A stretch of 55,592 bases of DNA from Planctomycetota bacterium (GTDB taxonomy: Bacteria; Planctomycetota; Phycisphaerae; Phycisphaerales; SM1A02), in the NCBI GenBank assembly GCA_014381555.1, contig JACNLO010000062.1:1-55592 (forward strand), given 5' to 3'. A model generated the notes under the pieces. It ran no database searches. It was given only the letters and a program-made list of their open reading frames with translations, and was not told where the DNA came from. Each line of letters begins with the position of its first letter. The stretch's first letter is position 1. Of this stretch, positions 25,800-34,952 are shown one piece after another. The translations under genes were made by a program, and so were the position numbers.

Positions 25800-27206
25800 T
25801 TGCTTCTAGCAACGCACGCTACATTTGATCAACTACTTTTAAAAGCCACATTGATGGAGCATCTTCCAGCATCGATTTTTGTGTTTGTCCTCGGTGCATG
25901 TGTAGGGAGTTTTTTAAACGTGGTGCACTATCGTTTGCCTAGAAACATGCGACTTCTTGTTCCTCAGAGTAGTTGTCCATCTTGCAATCATCGCCTTCGT
26001 TTCTTTAGAGAAAATATCCCAATACTTGGGTGGTTTGCAGTTCGCGGGAAGTGTAGATACTGCAAAGAGCCGGTTTCATTCGAATATCCGTTTGTTGAAC
26101 TGCTTACTGCATTCTTGTTTTTGGTTTGCTATGTGCTGTGTTATTGGGTTCCAGAATCCACTCCATTTTTAGGTGAAATATTTGGGTCATGGTGGCATGA
26201 CAATGGAGTCGTTCGTACATTGCCAATGTTTATCGCACTGCTCACTTTGGTTAGCGGTTTGTTCGCGATGACAGTTATTGATGCTAGAACATTTACAATT
26301 CCAATCCAAATCCCAATCTTTATGACACTCGTCGCTTTTCTAGCAGCACTGTGTCAACCGTGGTTACAAGTTCGGCACACCCCAGATCAAATCTGGCCAT
26401 ATCCATTAATAGATTGGACTTGGTCGCTTGCAGCATTTTGTGGAATGGGTGGTGTGCTGTTTTCTACTTTCTTATTGAAGATAGGAGTTCTGAAATACAG
26501 CTTTTCCGATTACGAAGAGTACGTTAAGGAAGACGAACTATTGGCTGTCTATCCACATGCTCGGCGTGAAATGTTCAAGGAGATAATATTCCTTCTTCCA
26601 ATCATGTTGGGGTTCATTATCGGGTGGGTTCTTGGGTATGAAAAGGGGGTGCCTTCGCTTGCTATTCAAGGGATTGCTGGAAGCATTCTTGGATACCTCG
26701 TAGGAGGAGGACTTGTCTGGGGAATTCGTATTTTGGGCACCTTGGGCTTTGGGAAAGAAGCTATGGGACTTGGTGATGTCCACTTGCTCGCTGGTGTTGG
26801 TGCAGTCGTTGGGTGGTGGGATCCGGTTCTCATCTTCTTCATCGCACCTTTCAGCGGGTTGCTTTGGGCTGGAGTTTCAGCAATTCTTGAAAAGATAGGC
26901 AAGCAATATCGAGAGATACCCTATGGTCCACATCTTGCAATTGCGACATTACTTGTGGTTTTATGCCGCCCAGGCATTGATTGGGTGTGGTCAATCGTGA
27001 TGCCAGACGTCCAAATGCTGACAACCTCTACCTCTGAGGTCACCTCTGTGGTCACCTCTGTGGTCACCTCAGAGGTGACCACAGAGGTGCCACATGAGAT
27101 GGCCGTAAAGTTTTGGAGTTTTTTTGTAAGCGTGGTCGATTTGACGGATGGGCAAAAAGAAGGTTCAATACACATATCACCACTACCCGTTGGATACGGA
27201 CAGTGA
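25800..27206 (+). CDS. Prepilin peptidase (A24 family) with odd repeat-encoded C-tail
   Basis: Membrane aspartyl protease that trims and methylates type IV pilin-like leaders. It has the methyltransferase-type N-terminal part with G-S-F-L-N-V-V-H-Y-R-L-P and two CxxC pairs (C-P-S-C, C-R-Y-C), then membrane helices, catalytic V-I-D-A-R and G-L-G-D-V-H. At 468 residues it is longer than usual (about 250-300). It has a large insert between the two catalytic motifs (about 185-310, including a soluble D-Y-E-E-Y segment). The C-terminal tail is unrelated to the family: five tandem 4-residue units of T-S-x-V type encoded by 12-bp DNA repeats, then K-F-W-S-F-F. The ORF start used is TTG 25800; ATG 25854 (M-E-H-L-P) is an alternative. 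Confidence 0.85.
   Translation: MLLATHATFDQLLLKATLMEHLPASIFVFVLGACVGSFLNVVHYRLPRNMRLLVPQSSCPSCNHRLRFFRENIPILGWFAVRGKCRYCKEPVSFEYPFVELLTAFLFLVCYVLCYWVPESTPFLGEIFGSWWHDNGVVRTLPMFIALLTLVSGLFAMTVIDARTFTIPIQIPIFMTLVAFLAALCQPWLQVRHTPDQIWPYPLIDWTWSLAAFCGMGGVLFSTFLLKIGVLKYSFSDYEEYVKEDELLAVYPHARREMFKEIIFLLPIMLGFIIGWVLGYEKGVPSLAIQGIAGSILGYLVGGGLVWGIRILGTLGFGKEAMGLGDVHLLAGVGAVVGWWDPVLIFFIAPFSGLLWAGVSAILEKIGKQYREIPYGPHLAIATLLVVLCRPGIDWVWSIVMPDVQMLTTSTSEVTSVVTSVVTSEVTTEVPHEMAVKFWSFFVSVVDLTDGQKEGSIHISPLPVGYGQ
27030..27089 (+). repeat. 12-bp tandem repeat ending in a 37-base perfect palindrome
   Basis: Five adjoining 12-base units (ACCTCTGAGGTC, ACCTCTGTGGTC twice, ACCTCAGAGGTG, ACCACAGAGGTG). The last three form a perfect inverted repeat with 18-base arms (27053-27070 and 27072-27089) around one base. 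The array is in frame, adding T-S-x-V units to the prepilin peptidase tail. Confidence 0.9.
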
Positions 27207-27264
27207 AACAGGATGTTTCTCTTGTGCTTGGTGAATAGTCCTCAGTAACGGAGAAAGGACACGC

Positions 27265-27915
27265 ATGATGCGACACAAAACAATAATGGTAATTACGGGA
27301 TTAGCAATTGGGTTTTCAATGTTTGGTTGTAAAAACAAAATGCAAACTGAAAACAACTTGTTGAAAAAAGAAAACGAAGAACTTCGATTGCAGTATAAAG
27401 AAGCAACAACTGCATTGCTTGCTGCAGATGAAGATTTGCGTAGAACACAAGGCAACTTGCGCTTCGAACAACAGCATAGTCAAGAACTTCAAACTGCACT
27501 CGACACCCGTCCAGAAACGATAAGTATCTTCGAAAACATTGGCGGTGTTGATGTCACGCTTAGAGATAAAGATTTGGCTATCACCGTCTCAAGTGATTTA
27601 TTATTCAATTCTGGAAGTGCGACGTTGAAAAATACGGCGAAATCAACATTGCAAAAAGTAGCAACTGCGTTGAATTCAACTTACCCAAATCAATCGATTT
27701 TGATTATGGGATATACCGATACAGATAAAATTAAGAAAAGTAACTTCAAGAGTAATTGGCACCTTGCATTTGATCGTGCTTGGTCAGTACGAGATTTTCT
27801 CGTTTCAAAAGGTGTGAACAGGGACCGCATTGCAATTGAAAGTTGGGGGCCATTAAAGCCACTGGCAACAAAAGCAGCAAGTCGGCGTGTAGATATTGTT
27901 GTTGTAGACGATTAA
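27265..27915 (+). CDS. OmpA-like lipoprotein
   Basis: A 216-residue protein with a lipoprotein signal (lipobox ...M-F-G-C, Cys22), a coiled-coil stalk (about 28-80) and a C-terminal OmpA-like domain (about 95-215; F-N-S-G-S-A-T-L, M-G-Y-T-D-T-D, W-H-L-A-F-D-R-A, S-R-R-V-D-I-V-V). It is a shorter relative of the lipoprotein at 15048. In the helix W-x-L-A-F-D-R-A the usual S-x-x-R-A is partly changed. It closes the xseA group and is followed by a strong terminator. Confidence 0.85.
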   Translation: MMRHKTIMVITGLAIGFSMFGCKNKMQTENNLLKKENEELRLQYKEATTALLAADEDLRRTQGNLRFEQQHSQELQTALDTRPETISIFENIGGVDVTLRDKDLAITVSSDLLFNSGSATLKNTAKSTLQKVATALNSTYPNQSILIMGYTDTDKIKKSNFKSNWHLAFDRAWSVRDFLVSKGVNRDRIAIESWGPLKPLATKAASRRVDIVVVDD

Positions 27916-27933
27916 ATTAAGACTTTTTTCTTG

Positions 27934-27972
27934 AACACGGCAGGCAGATAGAATCTGCTTGCCGTGTTTTTT
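27934..27972 (+). terminator. Strong intrinsic terminator after the OmpA-like gene
   Basis: A 16-bp stem starting AACACGGCAGG with one G-T wobble and an AGA loop, followed directly by TTTTTT. It begins 18 bases after the stop codon and separates the xseA group from the rhomboid group. Confidence 0.93.
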
Positions 27973-28001
27973 ATACCTCTCTTTGGTAAGATGCGTCTCT
28001 T

Positions 28002-28874
28002 ATGGGAATTCACGATCGAGATTATGCAAGGCCCTCAGGTGGAAGAGGAGTATTTGGTAGAGGGATGCGCCAAAGGAAAAAAATGGCAGTCACAACTTGG
28101 CTGATTATCATCTGCGTTGCTGTTTATATGATTGATCCATTTTTTAATGGCTTTTTGAGTAAGTGGATGTATATGTCGACAGATCACGCTATCTGGGGTA
28201 TTCAGTATTGGCGACTAATTGGATTCCAATTCCTTCATGCCAATATGCAGCACCTACTTTTCAACATGATTGGTTTGTATTTCTTTGGACCTCTCGTTGA
28301 GCAATATCTCGGTGGGAAGCGGTACCTCGCGTTTTACCTCCTCTGTGGCATTTTTGGAGCTGTGTTGTATCTCATATTAAATCTCGGTGGATATGTGTTT
28401 GGCGACGATATACCGGGCTTGCTCTTCAACGACACCGCAACCCCACTCGTTGGAGCTTCTGCTGGCGTTTTTGGGATACTTCTTGCTGGGGCGTTTTTGG
28501 CACCTAACATTCGAGTGCTTCTCTTCTTTTTCATACCAATGAAACTCTCAACTTTGGCATATTCGCTCGTGGCTCTCGCTCTGTTTACTGTTCTCTTTGG
28601 TCGAAATAATGCTGGAGGTGAAGCAGCACACTTAGGCGGGGCCGCTGCTGGATGGTACTTCATACGGAACCCTCACCATCTCAACGGGTTCTTTGATTTC
28701 TTGGGAAAGGCCGACCCAACGTCGAAACATTTTGCATGGCGTGAGAGGGAAAGCACTCAGGCCGACATTGATAGAATTCTTGACAAAATTCATAACAAAG
28801 GTTTGCAAAGTTTGTCTTCTAAAGAAAAGAAAATATTACACGACGCTTCAAAAAAACGCCGCGAGGATTCGTAA
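28002..28874 (+). CDS. Rhomboid family intramembrane serine protease
   Basis: Cleaves membrane proteins within the bilayer. The 290 residues have a basic cytosolic N-terminus, then six or so helices. The catalytic serine lies in V-G-A-S-A-G-V-F-G (S at about 153) and the histidine in A-A-H-L-G-G-A-A-A-G (about 211). R-L-I-G-F-Q-F-L-H-A and the H-L-L-F-N-M segment are family features. The C-terminal 40 residues are a DUF6576-type helix pair (D-I-D-R-I-L-D-K-I, then L-S-S-K-E-K-K-I-L) found in Planctomycetes/Bacteroidetes rhomboids. The stop abuts the tgt start. Confidence 0.93.
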   Translation: MGIHDRDYARPSGGRGVFGRGMRQRKKMAVTTWLIIICVAVYMIDPFFNGFLSKWMYMSTDHAIWGIQYWRLIGFQFLHANMQHLLFNMIGLYFFGPLVEQYLGGKRYLAFYLLCGIFGAVLYLILNLGGYVFGDDIPGLLFNDTATPLVGASAGVFGILLAGAFLAPNIRVLLFFFIPMKLSTLAYSLVALALFTVLFGRNNAGGEAAHLGGAAAGWYFIRNPHHLNGFFDFLGKADPTSKHFAWRERESTQADIDRILDKIHNKGLQSLSSKEKKILHDASKKRREDS

Positions 28875-30062
28875 TTGCCTCTGAAGTTTGAAATCAAGCA
28901 CCGAAGTGGGGAGCATGCGGGAAGAACAGGTGTGGTGACAACGCCTCATGGTTCTTTTAAAACGCCAGCGTTTATGCCAGTTGGTACACGCGGAACTGTA
29001 AAGGGTTTAACTCCAGCGCAAATTGAATCGACAGGTTCTGAGATTATTTTGAACAATGCGTACCATTTAATGCTTCGTCCAGGAGATGAGCAAATTGCGC
29101 AACTTGGTGGCGTTCATGCATTCATGCGTTGGAACAGACCAATCTTAACTGATAGTGGTGGATACCAAGCGTGGTCTATGGCGGACATAAATACTGTTGA
29201 TGAAGATGGAGTTACATTTAAGTCAATAATTGATGGTTCTAAAATCCGAATTACTCCAGAGCGATCAATTGAAATTCAAAACAATTTAGGCGCGGATATT
29301 ATTATGGCATTTGATGATTGCCCTTCAAGTGTTGCTCCGCAAACACAAAACCTTGCGCGGCGTCGGCATGCATTAACGAAACGAGATGGCGAGTTGTCAG
29401 TGTTGGAACATGAAACACGTTTGTTGCAATCACTTGATCGAACTGCGCGTTGGCTCGAGCGATGTGCAAACTTTCATCAACGTCCAGATCAGCAAGCTCT
29501 CTTTGGTATTGTGCAAGGTGGAACAAATCTTGACCTTCGCTCTCGCAGTGTTGAGCAAGTGTGCAATGTGGAACTCCCCGGGTACGCAATCGGTGGAGTA
29601 GCAGTTGGAGAATCGCCCGAAAAAATCAGTGAAGTCGTCAAATTTACAGCAAATTTGCTTCCCGATAAAAAACCTCGATATCTCATGGGGGTCGGGTATG
29701 AACGAGATTTGGTCACCGCAGTGGCTTCGGGGATGGATATGTTCGATTGCGTCCTTCCCACCCGCAATGGTCGAAATGGACAAGCTTTTACGAGAAAAGG
29801 GCAAATTCACCTCCGAAATGCCTTTTATAAGGCAGATACAAGCGTTATTGAAGAGGGCTGTTCATGTGCTTCTTGTAGTGGGGGGTTCAGCAGAGCGTAT
29901 CTAAGACACCTTTTCATGTCAAAAGAAATGCTATCTGGCATTTTGGTGAGTCAACATAACATTCATCACTTCCAGTCTCTGATGATAGACATACGGCTCG
30001 CAATCGAAGATAATTCCTGGTCTGCATTACCACAACGATGGCCAGTGCTTCTAAGTCCATAA
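28875..30062 (+). CDS. tgt: Queuine tRNA-ribosyltransferase (TGT)
   Basis: Exchanges guanine-34 of certain tRNAs for the queuine precursor. The TIM barrel has I-L-T-D-S-G-G-Y-Q-A (substrate Asp), G-G-V-A-V-G-E-S-P-E and the nucleophile motif F-D-C-V-L-P-T-R-N-G-R-N-G. The zinc site C-x-C-x-x-C ... H is complete (C-S-C-A-S-C near 324-329, H-N-I-H-H-F further on). The start is TTG 28875, directly after the rhomboid stop. At 395 residues it is slightly longer than usual (about 375). The small hydrophobic change F-to-Y in D-S-G-G-Y-Q is conservative. Confidence 0.95.
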   Translation: MPLKFEIKHRSGEHAGRTGVVTTPHGSFKTPAFMPVGTRGTVKGLTPAQIESTGSEIILNNAYHLMLRPGDEQIAQLGGVHAFMRWNRPILTDSGGYQAWSMADINTVDEDGVTFKSIIDGSKIRITPERSIEIQNNLGADIIMAFDDCPSSVAPQTQNLARRRHALTKRDGELSVLEHETRLLQSLDRTARWLERCANFHQRPDQQALFGIVQGGTNLDLRSRSVEQVCNVELPGYAIGGVAVGESPEKISEVVKFTANLLPDKKPRYLMGVGYERDLVTAVASGMDMFDCVLPTRNGRNGQAFTRKGQIHLRNAFYKADTSVIEEGCSCASCSGGFSRAYLRHLFMSKEMLSGILVSQHNIHHFQSLMIDIRLAIEDNSWSALPQRWPVLLSP

Positions 30063-30088
30063 TCACTCCCGTAGAAGGAACTCCAATC

Positions 30089-30505
30089 ATGTATTCGACA
30101 TCCCCAACAGACATTATTGCCACAATGGTGCTTACTCAGTTTTCTGGAGAAGAGGCAGCCCAAGGCACTACAACGACAGAGGGTGCAGATGGTTCACCGC
30201 TTGGTACTGAAGGCGCTCAGCCGAATCCACTTGGAGGTAACTTCTTCACCATCATGATGGTTGTGCTTGTTGGCATGATTGTTTTTAGTATGTTTGGTGG
30301 CCGAAAACAAAAGAAGAAACGATCAGCAATGCTTGATTCGTTACAGAAACGAGACACCGTACTTACACGCGGTGGAGTTTTTGGCACTATCGTTGAGATT
30401 AAACCTGACCGCCTTGTATTGAAAGTTGATGAATCATCCAATACAAGAATCACTGTACTCCGCGATAGCATTGAGCAAGTAACTGCCGATACAAACTGCG
30501 ACTAA
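30089..30505 (+). CDS. yajC: Preprotein translocase subunit YajC
   Basis: Sec accessory protein. 138 residues with one transmembrane helix (about 52-70: F-F-T-I-M-M-V-V-L-V-G-M), a basic G-G-R-K-Q-K-K-K-R patch, then the YajC soluble part (L-Q-K-R-D-T-V-L-T-R-G-G-V-F-G-T-I). The N-terminal 50 residues before the helix are an Asp/Gly/Thr-rich extension. The ATG at 30089 has a good AAGGA Shine-Dalgarno; the longer ORF start at 30038 would overlap tgt. It lies directly before secDF, as in most bacteria. Confidence 0.94.
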   Translation: MYSTSPTDIIATMVLTQFSGEEAAQGTTTTEGADGSPLGTEGAQPNPLGGNFFTIMMVVLVGMIVFSMFGGRKQKKKRSAMLDSLQKRDTVLTRGGVFGTIVEIKPDRLVLKVDESSNTRITVLRDSIEQVTADTNCD

Positions 30506-30556
30506 TTATTCACGTTTACTTATCACTTTTTAGAATCATCTTGGACTAATACCGTT

Positions 30557-33500
30557 ATGCAGAATCTCATCTGGAAGATCATCCTGATTGCTTTACTACT
30601 CATTGGCTGTGTGTTCGCAGTAACACCACCCGATAAAAAGATACGACTTGGCCGCGACTTAAGTGGCGGAGTCAGTTTAATTTACTCTGTTCGAATGGAT
30701 GAGGGCGTTGACCGTCAATCTGTACTCTCGCAAACAATTGAAGTCTTGAAAGAGCGTGTTAACCCAGATGGCGTCTTCGATATTCAAATGACACCTCTTG
30801 GTACAGATCGAATTGAAGTTGTGATGCCACTACCTAGCCCACAAGTCAAAGAACTTATGGCAGTGTATCGTGGCTATTTAGATGACCTGCTCACCGCAGC
30901 TCATATACGTTCAGGCGATCTTGATCAAGCATTAGCAGAGGGGAATGCTTCAGCACTATTTGGCGATGATGGAATTCGGGGTACATTAGTTACAAAATTA
31001 CAAGAATTGCACGCTGATCTTCAATACGTATTAGAAGAACTTGATGCTAATCCAACAGATGGCTCGCTTGAGCAACAAGTTGCAGATGTTGAAATCGAGT
31101 ATGAGGATACTCGTGAACAATTACTTGCAATGAGTCTTGATAGAAATGAAATTGCACGTCTGTTGCAACTTTCTCCTGAAGGAGATCCACTGCGTGATGA
31201 AAACGGCCGCGTTATTCGGGATGCAACAACAGATGAGGTTCTCCGTGGCATAGCACCAAGAGATGTTGCTTTTGCGGAGCTTGAATCATCGTATCCACAT
31301 CTCTCGACTGAGCTTGGGGCTCTAGTTGATGCGTTTGATGAGTACCAACTAAAGAGAACGGGATTTGATGATCCAGAAGATCTCATTCGTATGCTGCGAG
31401 GTGCAGGGGTTCTAGATTTTCGCATAGCTGTTCAGATTGGTAAGTCTGAAGGAATTGATGCATCGGATATGCGTGCCCAACTTGCTGAGGTAGGACCTGA
31501 CAATACAGATTCTCCAGTAGTAAAGTGGTTCCCGATTAACAACCTAGACCAATGGGTTGACACACCGGATCAACTTGCTTCATTGCTCGCAGACCCACAG
31601 ACTTATCTCGCGGCGCGATCTCTAGAAGCCGCTGAATATAATGGTGATATTTATATTTTGCTCTACTCAGATGATGCTCGGAGCATGACACATCAAGCTG
31701 GAAATAAATGGTCTGTTACCAGTGCATATCAATCAGCGGACCAATTTGGTCGGCCATCGGTTGCTTTTCGTCTTGATGGCGCTGGGGCATCCCAGATGGG
31801 CAGAATGACGGGTTCGCATATAAATGAACCGATGGCTATCGTCTTAGACGGGCAAGTGTACACGGCTCCAAATTTGCAGTCTCAAATTAATGGACAAGGT
31901 CAAATTACAGGTAGTTTTTCACAAAGTGAAATTCAGTATTTACTCCAAGTTCTCGCAGCAGGTTCGCTTGAAGCTCGATTAAGTCATGATCCAATAGCTG
32001 TCAATATTATTGGTCCAACGATCGGGGTTGACAACTTAACGAGAGGTTTATCTGCCTTGGGATGGTCCGTTGCTGCGGTCATTGTCTTCATGCTTCTCTA
32101 CTACATGAGTGCTGGACTCATAGCAGACTTTGCTTTGCTCGCAAACGGTGTTCTCATTTTTGGAATTATGGCACTCATCGATGGCACGTTTACTCTGCCA
32201 GGTTTGGCCGGCGTCGTGTTGACAATGGGTATGGCGGTCGACGCAAATGTTCTTATCTACGAGCGAATTCGAGAAGAACTTGCTGGAGGAGCTCGCGACT
32301 TGCGTGAAGCAATACGCGAGGGATATAACAAAGTGTACTCGACTATTATTGACGCAAACCTTACGAACTTGATTGTATGTTTTGTGTTGTATCGAACGGC
32401 AACAACTGAAGTGAAAGGTTTTGCTGTCACACTTTCAATTGGTATTATTGCAACGCTCTTTACATCCTTATTTGTAACACGAGTTATTTTTGAACTGTAC
32501 ACAAATGTGTTTGGCGGTCGTAAGCTGCCAATGCTGCCAACGGTATTTCCTATTATTGCTCGTGTCCTTAATCCTTCAGTGGATTGGGTAAACCTGAGGA
32601 AAGTTTTCTGGGTACTTAGCTTTGTAGTGTGTGGCATTTCAGTCTGGCTATTAGTTGGTCGCGGCGTGACGATGCTTGATACGGAGTTCCGTGGCGGAGT
32701 TTCTCTCACAATGAGAACCTTACAGGATGGCGATTCTCGTTTGCTTTTAGCCCATACTGGTGAAGATTCAGTGGAATCTAGAGTGCATGCAATTGGAGAT
32801 GCAATTACTGGTGAATCCCAAAAAGACAGAATCCTTTCTGAACTTTCTGGTGCAACAGTGCTTACGGTTGGCGAAAGCCAGGTTGAAAGCACAGGCAGAG
32901 TCGTTTCAGATGGTTTCCAAATTAAGGTTTCAAATCCGCCAGGGATTCAAGACGATGCCATAGTAACCGCAACAATTGTCGAAGCAATAACGGATACATT
33001 TGGAGACGATCTTGATGTTCCACCGGCACTCTTCTTTACTGGAGAAGGTACCTCTTCCTTCGAGAAATACACTCATCAAATTCCACAGGATGCAACTGTT
33101 GTTGGTGACGTACTTTCTACTAATGCTCGAGGTGATATCTCCGCCTTCCGTGGAGGCGTCCTTATTCTTGTTGAAGACATTCGGCCAGTTGTTACTCTTG
33201 AAGATGTGCAGAAGAGAATTGACCGCATGCGTCAACAACCTGAATATGCTAGGGATGCTGGTGGTCGTGAAGTAGCGACCTTCGGTTTGAAGCGCAGTGA
33301 AGATGATGGGTACTCTTCAATCGCTGTTGCTGTTTATGATCCAGATATGAACTACCTCAAGAATAACCCTGAAGTAGTTGATGAACGAATTGCCGCCAAT
33401 GAATGGGAACTTGTTTCCACGGCTCTTTCTCAACCCCAAAGTCTTGACCAAGTTAGTAGTTTTTCTTCTCAGATTGCTGAAACAATGAAGGCGAACGCAA

Positions 33501-34048
33501 TCGTAGCGGTTGTGTTATCTTTGCTTGGAATCTTGGCATACATTTGGTTCCGGTTTGGATCCCTAAGGTATTCGCTTGCTGCGATTGTGGCTCTGGTTCA
33601 TGACGTGTTAGTTACACTTGGTGCACTGGCACTTGCTGGCTATGTTGCTCATATCGCCTTCTTCAGTCAAACTTTAAAGGTTGAAGCATTTCAAATTGAT
33701 CTTGGTGTAATTGCTGCTTTGCTCACTGTGATTGGTTACTCCTTGAATGACACGATTGTTATTCTTGATCGTATTCGTGAAAATAGAGGAAAACTCCCAT
33801 TGCCAACTCAGGAAATCGTCAACCACTCAATAAACCAGACAATTAGCCGTACAGTATTGACTTCTGTGACGACTCTCATTGCTGTAATTATTATCTATCT
33901 TGCAGGAGGTGGAGGAATTCGACCGTTCGCCTTCGCATTGATAATTGGTATTTTAGTTGGGACTTACAGTTCAGTTGCTATTGCGGCACCACTGGTCTTC
34001 AAGGGGCATTCACCTAAACGACCAAGCACTGGCTCAGAGCTGGATTGA
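30557..34048 (+). CDS. secDF: Fused SecD-SecF translocase
   Basis: Proton-driven Sec accessory pump. The 1163 residues carry SecD (about 1-650) and SecF (about 680-1160) as one chain. SecD has the N-terminal helix, L-G-R-D-L-S-G-G-V-S-L, the P1 head, D-G-Q-V-Y-T-A-P, and G-M-A-V-D-A-N-V-L-I-Y-E-R-I. SecF repeats the plan: F-R-G-G-V-S-L, then helices and I-G-Y-S-L-N-D-T-I-V-I-L-D-R-I. Both proton-path Asp motifs are intact. The SecD head holds a long helical insert (about 100-270) typical of Planctomycetes. The stop codon falls within a 16-bp tandem repeat. Confidence 0.95.
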   Translation: MQNLIWKIILIALLLIGCVFAVTPPDKKIRLGRDLSGGVSLIYSVRMDEGVDRQSVLSQTIEVLKERVNPDGVFDIQMTPLGTDRIEVVMPLPSPQVKELMAVYRGYLDDLLTAAHIRSGDLDQALAEGNASALFGDDGIRGTLVTKLQELHADLQYVLEELDANPTDGSLEQQVADVEIEYEDTREQLLAMSLDRNEIARLLQLSPEGDPLRDENGRVIRDATTDEVLRGIAPRDVAFAELESSYPHLSTELGALVDAFDEYQLKRTGFDDPEDLIRMLRGAGVLDFRIAVQIGKSEGIDASDMRAQLAEVGPDNTDSPVVKWFPINNLDQWVDTPDQLASLLADPQTYLAARSLEAAEYNGDIYILLYSDDARSMTHQAGNKWSVTSAYQSADQFGRPSVAFRLDGAGASQMGRMTGSHINEPMAIVLDGQVYTAPNLQSQINGQGQITGSFSQSEIQYLLQVLAAGSLEARLSHDPIAVNIIGPTIGVDNLTRGLSALGWSVAAVIVFMLLYYMSAGLIADFALLANGVLIFGIMALIDGTFTLPGLAGVVLTMGMAVDANVLIYERIREELAGGARDLREAIREGYNKVYSTIIDANLTNLIVCFVLYRTATTEVKGFAVTLSIGIIATLFTSLFVTRVIFELYTNVFGGRKLPMLPTVFPIIARVLNPSVDWVNLRKVFWVLSFVVCGISVWLLVGRGVTMLDTEFRGGVSLTMRTLQDGDSRLLLAHTGEDSVESRVHAIGDAITGESQKDRILSELSGATVLTVGESQVESTGRVVSDGFQIKVSNPPGIQDDAIVTATIVEAITDTFGDDLDVPPALFFTGEGTSSFEKYTHQIPQDATVVGDVLSTNARGDISAFRGGVLILVEDIRPVVTLEDVQKRIDRMRQQPEYARDAGGREVATFGLKRSEDDGYSSIAVAVYDPDMNYLKNNPEVVDERIAANEWELVSTALSQPQSLDQVSSFSSQIAETMKANAIVAVVLSLLGILAYIWFRFGSLRYSLAAIVALVHDVLVTLGALALAGYVAHIAFFSQTLKVEAFQIDLGVIAALLTVIGYSLNDTIVILDRIRENRGKLPLPTQEIVNHSINQTISRTVLTSVTTLIAVIIIYLAGGGGIRPFAFALIIGILVGTYSSVAIAAPLVFKGHSPKRPSTGSELD

Positions 34049-34095
34049 CTCAGAGCCAAATTGGCTCAGAGACGAATTGGCTAAGAGCCAGAATT
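34031..34095 (+). repeat. 16-bp tandem repeat, four units, across the secDF stop
   Basis: Units GGCTCAGAGCTGGATT (34031), GACTCAGAGCCAAATT (34047), GGCTCAGAGACGAATT (34063) and a 17-base GGCTAAGAGCCAGAATT (34079). Units carry both GGCTC and GAGCC, so they can form hairpins with each other. The first unit encodes the last secDF codons. Confidence 0.88.
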
Positions 34096-34169
34096 TCAAG
34101 ATATATCTATCTTTGAACCGATTTATACAGTGAACCGAGTTAGTAATAGTTGCCAAGGAGGGCTTCATT

Positions 34170-34952
34170 ATGTCCGGAACAAGTAAAGCCGTACTTTCAA
34201 TGTGTGTTCTTCTGCTCGCAGCGCTTGTTGTCTATTATGGCATGACCCCACAAGAGGCGATTCAACCAGAGATAGATATTCTGCCTAAACAGAGACCTAC
34301 TTTGTTTGGTGGTGACCCTGAAGAGAAAATGATTGCATTGGGGTATCCTCCTGTTGCGACAAGTCTTCCAGAGGTGACAACATCTGAGGAACTAGTTGTT
34401 GCCAATCCTGAAATAACTCGACGTCCAACTTCTCTCTTTGAATCAACCTTCTCTGCGAATGTTCGTCCAGAACCAAGTGTTGTTGAAGTTGAAACGAAAG
34501 AATCGGAAGTGATTGAAGAGCCAATTGTTGATCTTCCAGCACTTCCAATTTTTCCGAAGGAAGTAAAAATCGTCGAACAAACCTATAAGATTTATACGGT
34601 GAAGGATGGCGAAACGTTGGGCGAAATCGCTACGCGTGAAATGGGCAGTTTTAAAATGTGGAGAGATATTGCAACTCTCAATAATATCACAGACCCTAGC
34701 CGCATTATGCCAGGCCGTGTTTTGCGTATGCCAACAGAGAAAATAGTGAAGGTTACGAAACCAGTAATTCCAAGAACTCCACTACAAAGCAGCGAGAAGA
34801 TTCATATTGTCGTAGATGGCGATACGATGAGTTCAATTGCTGGCGATTATTATGATGATGTGAATAAGTATGGTGTCATCGTAAACGCGAATCCTAAAGT
34901 TGATCCAAATCGATTGAAAATTGGAACTACTTTAACAATACCTAAACTCTAA
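34170..34952 (+). CDS. Membrane-anchored double LysM protein
   Basis: A 260-residue protein with an N-terminal membrane anchor (about 7-25), a disordered Pro/Glu-rich linker (30-130) and two LysM domains (about 142-190, Y-T-V-K-D-G-E-T-L-G-E-I-A; about 212-258, V-V-D-G-D-T-M-S-S-I-A). LysM domains bind peptidoglycan or other glycans. Both domains end in the usual G-x-x-L-x-I/M-P. It lies after secDF, separated by the repeat; an AAGGAGG Shine-Dalgarno is at about 34155. Its tail overlaps the convergent aldo/keto reductase gene by 11 bases. Confidence 0.88.
   Translation: MSGTSKAVLSMCVLLLAALVVYYGMTPQEAIQPEIDILPKQRPTLFGGDPEEKMIALGYPPVATSLPEVTTSEELVVANPEITRRPTSLFESTFSANVRPEPSVVEVETKESEVIEEPIVDLPALPIFPKEVKIVEQTYKIYTVKDGETLGEIATREMGSFKMWRDIATLNNITDPSRIMPGRVLRMPTEKIVKVTKPVIPRTPLQSSEKIHIVVDGDTMSSIAGDYYDDVNKYGVIVNANPKVDPNRLKIGTTLTIPKL

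Noticed and set aside
27030-27089. Possible CRISPR-like array
   Set aside because: Units are directly adjoining with no spacers and are in frame within a gene.
34031-34095. Possible CRISPR-like array
   Set aside because: The 16-base units have no spacers; it is a simple tandem repeat.
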